From NCBI GenBank assembly GCA_023376005.1, contig CM042147.1, positions 119,820,668-119,884,667 on the forward strand: a stretch of DNA of 64,000 nucleotides, in the 5' to 3' direction. The position numbers and the translations under genes were made by a program. The notes beneath the pieces were generated by a model, which was given only the letters and a program-made list of their open reading frames with translations, did no database searches and was not told where the DNA came from. Shown in pieces: positions 22,190 to 33,795 of the stretch (position 1 is the first letter of the stretch; every line of letters starts with the position of its first letter). Source of the DNA: Doryteuthis pealeii (lineage: Eukaryota; Mollusca; Cephalopoda; Myopsida; Loliginidae).

Positions 22190-22650
22190 TTTTTTATACG
22201 CATTGTAATTGCCTCTTAATATAAATAAATAATAATATACTTAACAATGGGTTCAAGCAAATTATCAAAATACATTTTTTAAATTATATGTATATAGCCT
22301 ACTATCCACCTACTTTTGGCTATATGAAAAACAAAGCCATGATTTCAAATACGGTGATATTTTTACTCTTTGTTTCCATAAAAACTAATAAGATAAAAAA
22401 AATATGTTTTAACTCGGTTATAATGCAACGTAATCTACGCTTCTCATTTTTGTTCTCGTGCCGCATTAAAGTAAACCATAAATAGCAATAACTCGGCTAT
22501 GTTTAAATCAATGTTCCAGTGGCTTTGCAATAAAAAAAGAAAAGAAGTCTCGAAATGAATATGCATTTCATCTTTAAGTAAACTATTTTCCATGGTTTAA
22601 AGAGTTCTAAAATATTCACTTATTCATTTTAGGGATGGGTATATATTTAT
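22190..22650. other. AT-rich stretch without recognised feature
   Basis: It contains GCATTGTAATTGCCTC, matching the terminus of the hammerhead element at 54,122-54,446, and otherwise nothing I can assign. Confidence 0.5.
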
Positions 22651-22654
22651 ATAT

Positions 22655-23045
22655 ATGAGAAGTAAACAAACAGACGATGTTTTGTGATATGGCTATTTTC
22701 AGCCGACATATTGGGAGAATATGTGCTTAATTGAAGTCCGAACCTAATTTTTGAAAGTTAATTAATTAATAATTAATTAATTAGGCGGGATTACCAATTT
22801 AAATGTAAGGCTTAACAAATCGAGAAAAATCAATCTCTGTATGTACTAATGTATGCCTAATAGCCGATCATCAAAAATCAATCTCTGTATGTACTAATGT
22901 ATGCCTAATAGGCCGAAATGTACATACAGAGATTGATTTTTCTCGTTTTTTAGCCTACATTTAAAATAGGTAATCCGCATAATTGATTAATTATTAATTA
23001 ATTAACTTTCATTGGTTTACTTCAATTAGCACATATTCTCCCATA
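22655..23045. mobile_element. Inverted-repeat element with hammerhead-like centre
   Basis: The arms share GAGAATATGTGCTTAATTGA and its complement, AATTAATTAATAATTAATTA, and GAGAAAAATCAATCTCTGTA with its complement. Near the centre GCCTAATAGGCCGAAATGTA follows TAATGTAT where CTGATGAG would be expected. A 43-base direct duplication (22,830-22,870 and 22,873-22,915) lies in the loop side. A one-sided relative with an intact CTGATGA is at 42,595. Confidence 0.55.
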
Positions 23046-23047
23046 AT

Positions 23048-23100
23048 ATATATATACATATTATATTTATATATATATAATATTATATATATATATATTG
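23048..23100. repeat. (TA)n-rich block
   Basis: Interrupted TA runs. Confidence 0.9.
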
Positions 23101-23177
23101 TAGAAGTTGTGAGAAAAAACAAGATGTTTCTTGTCTCGTGATTAATGATAATTATTCGTCCTTCCGTTTACAATGTT

Positions 23178-23235
23178 CTCTGTGTATAAAGACCTCTTCA
23201 CATGGTCGAAACAGATTTGCTGTCAGCAAAAACTT
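23178..23235 (+). ncRNA. Decayed hammerhead-like motif
   Basis: GACC...GGTC forms a stem II before GAAA. CAG-ATTTG-CTG then GTC makes a good stem III and cleavage triplet. Upstream, CTGTGTATAAA replaces CUGANGA, so the catalytic half is lost. Confidence 0.33.
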
Positions 23236-23374
23236 TTAACATCTTGTTTTTACAAACTTTCTACACATCATTTCCGATTCATATTCATTTTACCTTTTCA
23301 TGGAATATGATAATAATATTCTATATTATAATAGTTATATTATATTATATATATATATATATATTAGTAAGTAG

Positions 23375-23600
23375 TGGTAAAGGTCGCGTGTTGAGGTTGC
23401 CGTGTTCGATTTCTGTGGAGGGAATCGCAAGTATAACCATTGCTGAGTGAGACTTATTAAGTTGAAACGGCTGCTGTACGATGTTTTACTGTAAGAAGGT
23501 GAGAATTTGCCTACGAGTTGGCTTGTTGATTTATTTTCATTAATTACCGATTTTACGATAATACGCAATTGTAACTCTGCCTCAAGCAATAAATACAAAT
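23375..23600 (+). mobile_element. Single-sided hammerhead element (family B)
   Basis: It starts after (TA)n. It contains TTCGATTTCTGTGGAGGGAA, CTGAGTGAGACTTATTAAGTT-GAAAC (core 23,443-23,467) and CTGTACGATGTTTTAC, and ends with ACGCAATTGTAACTCTGCC. It is homologous to each half of the 54.1-54.4 kb palindrome. The core has one extra G (CTGA-G-TGA), and stem I can still form about five pairs. Confidence 0.5.
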
Positions 23601-23679
23601 TAAAATGAATCTTCTCAACAATGCTTCTAAAGCAAATTATTTAATCCTCATATAATAATAACCACACATATATAACTGT

Positions 23680-23740
23680 ATGAGAGAGAGAGAACCGCGA
23701 CAGACAGTACAGACAGAGAGCACAGAGAGAGAGAGTATAT
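23680..23740. repeat. (GA)n/(GACA)n tract
   Basis: Degenerate purine-rich tract with ACAG interruptions. Confidence 0.85.
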
Positions 23741-23829
23741 GGCAAAGAAAACTTAACAGAATGCTCACAAGCTTGTTTTAATTGTTTACAATTCCTTTTT
23801 TCGATATGATTTATTTATATTAAACCAGT

Positions 23830-23885
23830 TTGAATCCTTGGTTGATGGTTAATAAAACCGAAACGCTTTAGTGTCGGCTTTCTAA
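23830..23885 (+). ncRNA. Decayed hammerhead-like motif (family A)
   Basis: TTGATGGTTAATAAAACC-GAAAC then GCTTTAGTGTC resembles CTGATGA-AGGT...ACC-GAAAC...GTC of the element at 54,000. A stem III (CGC/GTG) with a GTC triplet is present, but the core reads TTGATG with a missing or shifted base. Confidence 0.4.
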
Positions 23886-24019
23886 ATGTAATCTTTGAAC
23901 ATATTTCTCGTTGTTTCCTTTCAAAAACTTTTATAAATTGAGATAGAATGGGAAAAATTGAATGGAGGGAGAAAAGAGAGACAGACAGACAGACAGAGAT
24001 GAAAGAGAGCATGTCGAGG

Positions 24020-24119
24020 NNNNNNNNNNNNNNNNNNNNNNNNNNNNNNNNNNNNNNNNNNNNNNNNNNNNNNNNNNNNNNNNNNNNNNNNNNNNNNNNN
24101 NNNNNNNNNNNNNNNNNNN
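24020..24119. other. Assembly gap of exactly 100 N
   Basis: One hundred N between a (GACA)n/(GA)n tract and a minisatellite. The round size suggests a placeholder of unknown length, so linkage across it is scaffold-level only. Confidence 0.98.
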
Positions 24120-24120
24120 C

Positions 24121-24985
24121 AGAAAAAGTTTTAATCACAGAAATCGTAAATCAATAGTTTAAATCACAGAACTCAGTAATACCAGTGGTGTAACCCGAAA
24201 GATTTTAACCACAGAATTCAGGTAATACCCTAGTTTATCACAGAACTCAGTAATACCATGGTTAACACAGAAAAAGTTTATCCACAGACTCCGTATACGC
24301 TAAGTTTTAATCAACAGAACTCAGTAATACCCTAGTTTAATCACAGACCAGTAATACCAATGGTGTAACACAGAAACAAGTTTTTAATCAGCAGAACTCA
24401 GTAATACCCTAGTTAATCAACACAACTCAAGTTACCATGGTGTACACAGAAACAGGTTTAATCACAGAATCAGTAATACCCAGTTTAAATCACAGAGCTC
24501 AGTAATACCCTAGTTTTAATCAGCAGAACTCAGTAATACCCTAGTGTTAAATCACAGAACTCAGTAATACATGGTGTAACACAGAAAAAGTTTAATCATA
24601 ACAGAACTTCAGTAATACCCTAAGTTTTAATGTTGGAGACTCAGTAATAACCATGGTGTAACACAGAAAAGTTTAATCACGAGAAACTCAGTAAATACCC
24701 TAGTTTACATCACAGAACTCAGTAATACCCTAGTTTAATCACAGGAACTCAGTAATAACATGGTTGTAACACAGAAAAGTTTAATCAGCAGAACTCAGTA
24801 TACCATGGTGTAACACAGAAAAAGTTTAATCACAGAACTCAGTAATACCCTATGTTTTAAATCACAGAACTCAGTAATACCCATGGTGTAACACAGAAAA
24901 AGTTTAATCACAGAACTCAGTAATACCTATGTTTAATCACAGAACTCAGTAATACATGTGTTAACACAGAAAAAGTTTTCCTATG
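24121..24985. repeat. Minisatellite of two alternating units
   Basis: Unit A is TTTAATCACAGAACTCAGTA with ATACCCTAG (about 29 bp); unit B is ATGGTGTAACACAGAAAAAG (about 20 bp). They alternate irregularly (AAB, AB). Many units have single-base insertions or losses, which looks like uncorrected long-read error. The array touches the gap, so its length is unknown. Confidence 0.95.
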
Positions 24986-25004
24986 TTCATTCTCAGCTGA
25001 CCAT

Positions 25005-25520
25005 TTTACCCATGTATTGTTCAAAAATTCCGATTGAATTTCCTCAGTTCTTTTTTAAATCCCAAGTAGGCTGAGTCTTGCCAAGAATGGTTCCATCCAA
25101 CACTTCTTTGGGTTGCTGATAGAGGATCCTCAGCTCTTTCAGGACCCTATACACTTTTTTTTGTATCATTAGAATTTTCATAAAATTTGTGCATTAAATC
25201 GGCTTATGTCAGGAGTAATATTTTGATCAGTCAAATCAGCCTCATCATGCAGCATGACTTCCATCGAAGATGTCATGTGTTCTTGGAATGGCAACAAGTA
25301 TTCTTCAAGTTCTCTTCTCTGTAGACATAAGTCCAACAGAAATGTTCCATGTCAGTTAGATTAGTATAAATTGGTGCTTCTGGAGATTCTTTATCTTGAC
25401 TTTACTATTAATCATTTAAACAATAGAACTCATCACTTGGTGTACAGCAATTCCAAATGCGAGACATTCAGGTAATTCAAAAGGAAAAATTGTTTTTTTA
25501 AAAATTCAACATCAGTCGAA
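25005..25520 (-). pseudogene. Coding remnant of unknown protein, frameshifted
   Basis: The minus strand carries well-formed protein sequence split over frames with no intron-like gaps. In order: PFELPECLAFGIAVHQVMSS, then DKESPEAPIYTNLTDMEHFC, then ELEEYLLPFQEHMTSSMEVM and LHDEADLTDQNITPDISRFN, then VYRVLKELRILYQQPKEVLD and GTILGKTQPTWDLKK, then TWVKWSAENEHR. Composition is protein-like, not repeat-like. It could be an intronless retrocopy, a transposon gene or an exon damaged by indel errors. I do not recognise the family. Confidence 0.42.
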
Positions 25521-25734
25521 GACATGGGAAGATGTCTGGATATCTTTTGGGGTTATTACATTAGTATATATTTTAGCAATGCCCTCAATCTGAGTAATTT
25601 AAGATATTCTGTAGTTTTATTCCTGGTTATAAAAGATTTCTTTCATGATCACCAATTTGTTTGGGATTTAGTTTGCCAAGAGTTGATAAAATGTGAATCC
25701 TTTTGAGCAACTGTTTTCTCTCTCTGGAATTAGA

Positions 25735-25770
25735 TATATATATATATATATGTATATATATTATTATATT
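25735..25770. repeat. (TA)n microsatellite
   Basis: TA runs with one TGTATATA interruption. Confidence 0.92.
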
Positions 25771-25779
25771 ATATAATTA

Positions 25780-27480
25780 TGAATCTACACACACTCCTTC
25801 TCTAGAGCCTCCACAGGCAACAGAGATTTATTAATGGTTTACTCCATTAGCCCTTTGACCTTCCAAGTTTGTAACTGCAAGGCAGCATAGATTTTTTGGA
25901 TCGATACTCAGATATATAAGATCAAAATATGATTATTGTTATTCATTATCAACATTAACTCAACCCTTAACATAGAATTGTATTAACTCAACCCTCAACA
26001 TAGAATACTTAACATAGTTTAAAACTTGTACCTAGTCATGGTTAATGGAATGAGAATGGTCTACCCCCATGGATTTAATAAAGGGCTCAGTTCAAACTTC
26101 TGTGAAGGCTCTGATTGACAAATGAAGCTCCTGATTATGAACATGAGGCTCCAGAGTTAAAAGAGAGGTTCCCGAGTTCAACAAGAAACACCTGAGAAGG
26201 CCAGAGGGAACATTGGCCGAATGTTGTGTATATAACAATAAAGAGTCCAATAATATAAAACATCAAGCCACCATCTCAAAAAATTCAGCGAAATAAAAAT
26301 ACTGAATACAGCTTTAAATACCCAACAAGGGTTTGACAAGTGTAAAGCAAAAACCAATCATAAATAAATTGGTTTCACAACCTAGTTTCACTCCAGAGTA
26401 ATGAGACATTCATTGTCATGGTAACACTAGACATTACTTGAGTAATAATGGGAGAGAAAGAGAAGGGAGAATAAGTTGAAAGGAAGAAAATTGAGAAGAA
26501 AGAATACAAAGTGATATAGAGAGAAGGGAGAGAATGAAGTATAGAAAATTACTGTAAGATTTAAAAGAAGAAATTAAAGAACAAGAGAGAGCATTTAATT
26601 TCCGATCCACACCTAAATATGGAAACTATGATAATAATAAAATAATAATAAGAATATATGCTAATATAAAAAGGCTCTCAGCAATGAATGCATGATTTTT
26701 TTTGATTTTTTCATTCTTTTAAATGTACCCTTATGCATCAAATACAGTGAATATATATAGTTGTGTGTGTGTGTGTGTTGTGTATAGTCAAGTTGGCTAG
26801 AACATTTATCAAGAGGAACACACACACGGATTATTCTGACTTGGAGTCTTTTTTCTGGAAAGTTCGATCAAATCTTGTAGATAATTGCCACTGATGGACA
26901 AGAAAAATTTGCCGAGCTGAATTGCACGAGGCCAGGTTGCTGTCTGGCCTGTACATGAGGATAAGACCTGATAAGTAAATACATTGTGAAACTCTTATCA
27001 AAGGTGACAGGAAACAAGTGGCAAGTGCGATTGGGCAACCAGTCAAATTTAGCAGACTTCAACAACAAGTGACTCAAGAGCAGTGACCGGGGAGGGGGGG
27101 ATTGGAAGAAGATGGAGGATTAGTGATAACAAACAGTGATCCTGCAGCTATATGAACAGAATAGCACAGAAAGACCTCAGCAATTCTATTGATTTTAGAG
27201 GCATCGGCTCATTGCCAGACGAATATTTCAAGTTAGAAAAGCCTCGAGAGTTTTTTTGTTTTTCCTTTTTTCATTCTTTTTTCCATTGCGTCAAGAAATA
27301 TCATCCAATTTTATGAATGTACTTTTCGCATTATGGTTTAGATATTTTAGAACTGTGATACTTATAAACCAACACTATTGATAAGGCTTAGAATATCACA
27401 CTATCTTCTTGCTGAGGGATAAGAACTCCCCCCACCACCACCAAAAAAGGTTGCTCTGGGTATGCACTAACTACATCCTG
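25780..27480. other. No recognised gene; low-repeat stretch
   Basis: It contains a diverged 27-base duplication around TTAACTCAACCCTTAACATA (25,952-26,015), a GA-rich stretch at 26,445-26,600, short (AAT)n at 26,630-26,655 and (GT)n at 26,762-26,780. Short frames at 26,830-27,075 show no motif I recognise. A host intron or intergenic DNA is possible. Confidence 0.5.
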
Positions 27481-27569
27481 GGTCAAAGACTCAGGTCTGA
27501 GCAATGGATCCACTCGACCCACTGGAGTGGTTGTATTTGATTTAGGGGGTCCCATCTATAGGTCCAAGT

Positions 27570-27770
27570 AGATCTGTTTGAAAATTATTAGGATTAGATA
27601 GGAATACTTAAAACCACATGATTGCGTATAAATTGTTTGCAGTTATAATCATTTACAAATAATTATCATGAGTTACTTTAAACTATATAATTTTTTGAAA
27701 AAAAAAAGAGAGATTAAATAAACCCACAAGGGTTGACATACCATAAACCAACCAACCAACCAGTTTACTG
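27570..27770. repeat. Fragments of dispersed families
   Basis: TGATTTAGGGGGTCCCATCT and GATAGGAATACTTAAAACCA match the family tandemly repeated at 56,450-56,600 and at 30,060-30,560. GGTTGACATACCATAAACCA with (ACCA)n is the GGCATTAAATGACC family tail. Confidence 0.5.
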
Positions 27771-27779
27771 ACATCTACT

Positions 27780-28430
27780 AATATTAGCTTAGTACATCAT
27801 ATAGTCAAATAAGATAGAAAGGAAGGTAGTAAGATTATGTGGCACTATTATTCCAAATGTCCAAACTGCCTTCCTTGAAAATCAGTATTTAGAATTCTAA
27901 ACTTTTGCCCAGGCTCAAAGACTGACCATTGATGTGAAATTTTTCCCTGTTTCACCCACAAAGCTGACAAAACACTGATTTTTTATTTGATTATGTTGAG
28001 GTGAATGAGTCAGTATGCTGTTTGTAGTGGTGATCAATAACATCCAGCTAAGTTTAAGTGAATTTGACATGAAGCAGCTAGTATATCTGGCACAGGAATA
28101 TTCCATATTTACATATGGGTAATACCATTCCCTGAGTTCTGATTGGCTGCTGACTTAGTGGGTGCTTAGATTAAATAAACCACCACTCTGTACTGTGCTT
28201 GTGGCAATGCAACAAAACATATTTGAGTTACAGCTTGCTTGCTACCGTTGTCTTCTAAATGACAGTAACTGGGCTTCTATAAATCAAAAAAAAAAACATG
28301 CTTATGCAGCAGATCTCCCCATACCAATGTTGTCCAAGGTGCTATACAACTTAGTAGTGTAACTACAGAATGACACTTTGCACAATATCAAACTGCCTTG
28401 GGGACTCTGGCTCTTGGTTTTGAATTAAGC
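27780..28430. other. No recognised feature
   Basis: Unique-looking AT-rich sequence. Short frames at 27,915-28,106 (-) and 28,162-28,362 (+) show no recognisable motif. Confidence 0.45.
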
Positions 28431-28434
28431 ATTT

Positions 28435-28650
28435 TTCTTTCTCCTATACCAGTTGCCCTACAAAAGCTAGAGAGCCCAATCTGCCCTACTATCCATACCA
28501 AGTGAGAGAAGAGATGGGCACATGCCTTTCCCTAGGTGATTAGTACAAAGTGAAACACAAACAGCCTCATCTAGAATTTGAACAAGGCTTGAGGAGTCCA
28601 TTTTCTTTGGTCATAACCATTACACATCTGTGCATTTTGTCTAAGGAACC
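28435..28650 (-). mobile_element. tRNA-derived SINE, family 1, diverged
   Basis: The plus strand shows TTTCTCCTATACCAGTTGCC, GCCCAATCTGCCCTACTATC, CCCTAGGTGATTAGTAC and AATTTGAACAAGGCTTGAGG in the order of the complement of the family 1 body and box B. It is much more diverged than the fold-back copies, so it is older. Confidence 0.6.
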
Positions 28651-29234
28651 AAAAAAACTAGATAAACAAACAGAAAATTCCAGATACAGGGAGTAATGGG
28701 GAAAAAACTGATGCTTAAAGATCTTAATTTTAAAATCTGCAAAAGATATCAGTTTCTAGAATTATAAAGTCTTGAACATTTTGCCACTTCCTACAAATGT
28801 TATGTGGAAATGTGATATACTCCATCTTGATTTTATATAATTCAAATTTTCCTCTCTTTACTTAAAAACTTAAAAACAGATGATCTTTTTAAAGATTAGA
28901 GACAAATCTATTTCCACTGGCATTTAATTCGCCATATTTTAAAATCAGAATATTATAACAATTCCATCACTTAAAATTAAGTTTTCATTTTTGTCTGAAT
29001 ATGCAACAAAGATATTTTCTTAAAATTTCTCCAGTCTCAAACCAGATATAAAGTAGGTTATCAACAAAATCCATCATTTATCCATGATTCTAGACACCAC
29101 TGAATTACAACTGTTTTCTTTATGTCAATTCAATTAATAATTCAACATTAATAATGAGAATAATGACAAGCGTTTTTCAATTTCACTTTTTTCTTCTTTT
29201 TTTAAATCAATACCAACATTTTAAATTTTATTCA

Positions 29235-29775
29235 ATTTCACAAATCATCTTTATAGACCTTAGCATGGACTGCTGTTATTGGCAGGTTATCAACCAAATA
29301 GAAATCTGATCTCTCAGATAAAATAAGACAGGAATTCTTCCAATTTGTAGCCATGTCAGTACTACTATATGGCTGCATCACTTGGACTAACAAAATGCTG
29401 CGAGAAAAAGCTAGATGGGAACTACACAAGGATGCTGCATACTATCTAGAAGCAGCACACCACAAAACAGCGGCTGTATGGCCACTACTTCCTATCTCAC
29501 AAACCATTCAAGTAAGACAAACAAAACATGCTGGAAACTGCTGGAAAAGCAGTAAAATAACTCATAAGCAACATTCTCCAGTGGAGTCTTACATATGGAC
29601 ACACCAGTGTTGGCTGATCAGCACAATCTTACATTCATCAGCTTTGTGCAGACACTGGATGCTGAGTAAAGAACATGCCAATACTGATGGCTGATAGGGA
29701 CAGATGGTGAGAGAGAGCCAAGGGAATACAAGCTATCAGCATGACTGGATGATGATGATGATGATGATACAAAGA
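29235..29775 (+). pseudogene. RTE-like LINE C-terminus with (GAT)n tail
   Basis: The plus strand reads SDLSDKIRQEFFQFVAMSVL, LYGCITWTNKMLREKARWEL, HKDAAYYLEAAHHKTAAVWP, PISQTIQVRQTKHAGNCWKS, then HQLCADTGC-like residues, and ends with (GATGAT)n at 29,747-29,768. The (GAT)n tail marks the true 3' end of the element. Frameshifted and 5'-truncated. Confidence 0.82.
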
Positions 29776-29779
29776 TTGT

Positions 29780-30055
29780 TTAAAAAGGATCCAGTCATTC
29801 AATGTTAAATAAAAACATAACCAACTTGCTTCTTTTTGGAATTTCACACATTTATCCCAATTTTCCTTCCACTTTTTATACAGTTTTTCTAAGTTTCAGT
29901 TGGGGATTCTCCTCAATGCATTCAACTTAATCTCACCCATAATCTTAAATCACTTCCCTTTTGAAGGAAAGAGATTTCAGATTTATGTTTGATTACAATC
30001 ATAACTATATTTTAAATGTTCATTGCATGTTTTTTTATTGCACTTTTTTTTTTAA
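29780..30055. other. No recognised feature
   Basis: AT-rich sequence following the LINE tail; nothing identified. Confidence 0.4.
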
Positions 30056-30059
30056 TTTT

Positions 30060-30560
30060 CAATATCATTTGTTTGCACACAGTTATTTGATATAAAGTAT
30101 TCCTATCTAATATAAATAATTTGCACACAGCTGTATGGTTTCAAGTATTCCTAGGTAATACTAATAATTTTATACACATTTATATGGGTCCCATCTATGT
30201 GTCAAATAGATCTGTTAAGAATCATTTGTATTTGATAGGACCGTGTCCAAAAAATACTTTTTAAGAAACAACTACAGAAAAATGTAAATATGAATGCAAT
30301 TCCCTAATTTTTAGGCATAAAATAATCCTAAAAAGGTTGAGATGCTGTTAATATCAACACTTATATGGTTTCAAGTAACTATTTGCTTGCACACAGTTTA
30401 TATGGTTTTTAAGTAACTCATAATAATAATCCTTAGTAAACAATTATAGCTACAAGTAATATTGTTAATATAAAATAATATGCACAGTTATATAGTATCA
30501 AGTATTCCTATCTAATACAGATAACTTTCAAACAGATCTATTTGACCCATAGATGGGACT
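30060..30560. repeat. Irregular array of TTTGCACACAG...CAAGTATTCCTA units
   Basis: At least four diverged units with TTTGCACACAGTTAT, TGGTTTCAAGTATTCCTA and CTAATACAAATAA-like ends (30,072, 30,119, 30,384, 30,478). Between them GTCCCATCTATGTGTCAAATA matches the dispersed CCCATAGATGGGAC family. Confidence 0.6.
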
Positions 30561-30599
30561 GTAACAGGTACTCTGGGTCAGTATAGATCTGAGAGCAAT

Positions 30600-31130
30600 G
30601 ATAATGAATGGGCAACTCCATACTCACAGAGAGACACATTTAAATTGGAGTGGTGGTAAATCTGACATACTGATTAGGTAATATTTTGCCTAAAGACCTA
30701 ACATGAGATCTGAAAATGGAATCAATATATTCAAAATATCTGTATACTTTCCAAACAGCCTGTAGAATTTGCAGATTATTTCTTAATTCTTGCATTGCTG
30801 ATGTCTTTTGTTTGAAACCAACATGTATTCAAATGTTCTGCTTGATGTAGACTTTCAGAATATAAATCATATTCAACAGTTTCTTGTTTAACTTTGAAGC
30901 ATACATACAATAGATTTTATGTGGACTTAGTGAATCAGACATTAAATCCTTCTTAATCATCTGAATAAATTTCATGAAAAACTAGATGCATATTCAAAGT
31001 GAATGCAACAGTGACAGTTCAAAAGTTCACTGTCAACTGAATGTACCCATGAGAGAGTGTTCACACACATGTGTGTACACATACATACATACATGCAGTA
31101 AGGTTCCCTCTGATGATGATGTCAAATCAT
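30600..31130. other. No recognised feature
   Basis: AT-rich unique-looking sequence with short CACA and TACA runs at 31,064-31,096. Confidence 0.4.
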
Positions 31131-31139
31131 TCAGAAAAA

Positions 31140-32410
31140 AGTAAAATTGTCACCCACCCCCTTTGATTTTTCTGAATTTTTTTTCAGGTGTGGACTATGT
31201 TAACATTAGACAATCCCCAAAATTTGAGCTTCCAATTTCAAAAATTGACGGAGTTATGTCAATTTTTAGCTCTCCAAATTTGGTGGTGTTCCAAGAAAAA
31301 TGGAATTGTAATCTATTTTTGTCTGTAAAATGAGTTCTAGAGCTTCCCTACTACTAAAATTTGGTTTATAAAAGCATTTTTGCCCACAGAATCCAAAAAT
31401 GGCATCAAAAAAGTCTTAAAGACAATCAATTTTAAATTATTGATGATTTCTGATTTTTTCCTAGCACGATCAATATCTCGATGTGGCACTGATCTATGAC
31501 AAAAATTTTTTTATATTATTATTTCACATATATTGAACATTATTTGTACCAAAAAGATTGTTTGATATTTGCTCAGAACCGAAGCTACAACATCAGCTAA
31601 AATTTTGCAAAATCAGAAATCATTGATAACTTAAAATTGGTTAACTTTAAAACTTTTTTGATAGCATTTCTAGATTCTTTGGGCTAAAATGCTTTTATAA
31701 ACCAATTTTTAGGAGTAGGGGCCGGGACATTAAAATGAGTTCTAGAGTGTCCCACTCTAGAACTTATTTTACAAACAAAAATAGATTACCAAAAAAAAAA
31801 AAAAAAAATCGCCATTTTTCACAACCACCCACTGTAATTTGAACAGTTATGTTAATTTTTAGAATCAACATAACTCCACCAATATTTGGAATTCGAAACT
31901 CAAATTTGGGATTTAAGATAGTCCACACCTGGACAAAATTTCAGAAAAATTGAAGTGCAAAATTTATCAAATTTTTGCAAAATGTTGTAGCTTCAGTTCT
32001 GAGCAATATCAAACTATTTTTTTGGTACAAATAATGTCCATAGATGAGAAATGATAATAGAAAAACTTGTGTCGTAGACGCAGTACCACATTGGGATAAT
32101 GATATTGAAATCATCAATAACTTAAATTGGTTGGCTTTAAGACTTTTTTGATGGCATTTTTGAATTCCTTGTGCAAAAATGCTTTTATAACCAATTTTTT
32201 AGTAGTAGGGAATCTCTAGAACTCATTTTACAGACAAAAATGGTTACAAAAAGTCGCCATTTTTCGTGCCCCCCCCCTCAAATTTGGAGAGCTAAAAATC
32301 ACATAACTGCCAATTTTTGGAATTGGAGGCTCAAATTTAGGAGATTGGCTAACTTTATCATAATCAACACTTGGACAAAATTTCAGAAAATTTGAAGTGG
32401 GTGGGTAACA
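31140..32410. mobile_element. 1.25-kb element of nested inverted and direct repeats
   Basis: A 110-base module (AAATCATTGATAACTTAAAA ... GCTTTTATAAACCAATTTT) occurs at 31,345-31,460 (inverted), 31,616-31,720 and 32,100-32,215. A second module with CAAATTTGGGG or its complement and GGACAAAATTTCAGAAAA occurs at 31,170-31,330, 31,840-31,960 and 32,270-32,400. GTGGACTAT-like ends face outward. It has no coding frame. Reads like a self-complementary non-autonomous element. Confidence 0.55.
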
Positions 32411-32419
32411 TGGCCTAGA

Positions 32420-33047
32420 TGATTTGACATGGAATTACCCCTCTAATTAGTTATATCAAGGTTGTACAAATGATTAAGATATTCAAAACAGCTGGTTTCA
32501 TTCTGAACTGAATCTCTTAATGATATCTCACTGTGAACTGAGTAAACCCATGAAAGAGTTCTGACCTGATTAGTTAACATGTTATATCAAGGCTGCACAA
32601 TGTTTCTGGTGATATTTCAAACAGCTGGGTACATTCTGACTGATTTAACTTAATGATATCTCACTGTGAACTGAGTAAACTAATAAGAGAATGATCATAT
32701 ATATAATATTAGTAATGTTCTCCTTGATTGGTTACCATGTTAAACAAGGTTACACAAATGATTCTGGAAATATTTAAAACAGCTGAATAAAATTCTAGAT
32801 GCCACTACAAATTATTTTGTATAATTACCATAACATGAAATTTGATGATTCAAATAACAAAAAAAAAGTTTCTTGGCTAAAAATTTCATGAAAATTCATA
32901 TTTTGTTACTTTAGAACAGTGATTTTCAACAGGGCACTGTGAATTCTCAAGGATTCAGTAATTTTTATGGGGAACAGTAGGATTACAAGAGTGCTAGGAG
33001 AAGATCAGGTTTTCAGTTGCACTACATCCAACAGAGTAGTAAGATTT

Positions 33048-33094
<47 letters not shown>

Positions 33095-33740
33095 CGTTTT
33101 CTAATATTAGGTACAATGGTAGAGAGAGCAAAGGATAGAAAGGTATAAAAAAAAAAAAACACTCCATATGGATTGTAATCGGTATCTCAACAAGTGTAGT
33201 GAAATATGTGAAAAGAAAAAAGGGAAAGAGAAGAATGCCGGGTGATAATGACCAAATGAACAGATAAGGTTTTGGGGAGAACTAGAGAATTGTAAGATTG
33301 AAAGAAAAAAAAATGAATTTCTTTGAAATGGATTGCATTTGTCTTAAGAAAAACTCTTAAGACAATGTAAGTCCATTTCAAGGTCTTAATATTTTTCGCC
33401 TAAGGGTGCATAAATAATGTGCCTCAAAATGAATTATGCACTTTACATCAATTTACCAGTGCAATTTTAACAGAGAAAGGTGCCAGCACATACCTTAATT
33501 AGAAAGGAAAATGTTAAGAATCACTGCTTTAGGAGATACAGAATCCATTTTCACACAAAATTTCAAAATGTGCTTAAAGCACAATTCAAACTTTTTTTTT
33601 AATTTAACAACAGGTTAAATTTGTCTTATTAAATAGATTTTTTAAATTCAACTTCAGATTTGGTTAAAGTCAAAGTGATTTCAATTAAATCAGATATCAA
33701 GTATTGAATCAGTTTAACATAATAGAGTAATCATACATGT
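32420..33740. other. Low-complexity and unassigned sequence
   Basis: 32,440-32,770 has three diverged copies of a block with GGTTATATCAAGGTTGCACA, AACAGCTG and TCTCACTGTGAACTGAG. 33,052-33,088 is (GA)n. 33,300-33,365 contains an inverted pair TTTGAAATGGATTGCATT / CTTAAGAC. No gene-like frame. Confidence 0.5.
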
Positions 33741-33744
33741 TTTG

Positions 33745-33795
33745 TGGCATTTGACATCACACTAATACCCTTGGAAAGGCATGGAATCCCAACTA
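33745..33795 (+). mobile_element. Truncated SINE family 1 fused to the third copy
   Basis: GCATTTGACATCACACTAAT and ACCCTTGGAAAGGCATG are the SINE body. The SINE would continue AACTATTCTCCCTCC, but the sequence turns into LINE at AACTATTCGGC. Confidence 0.65.
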
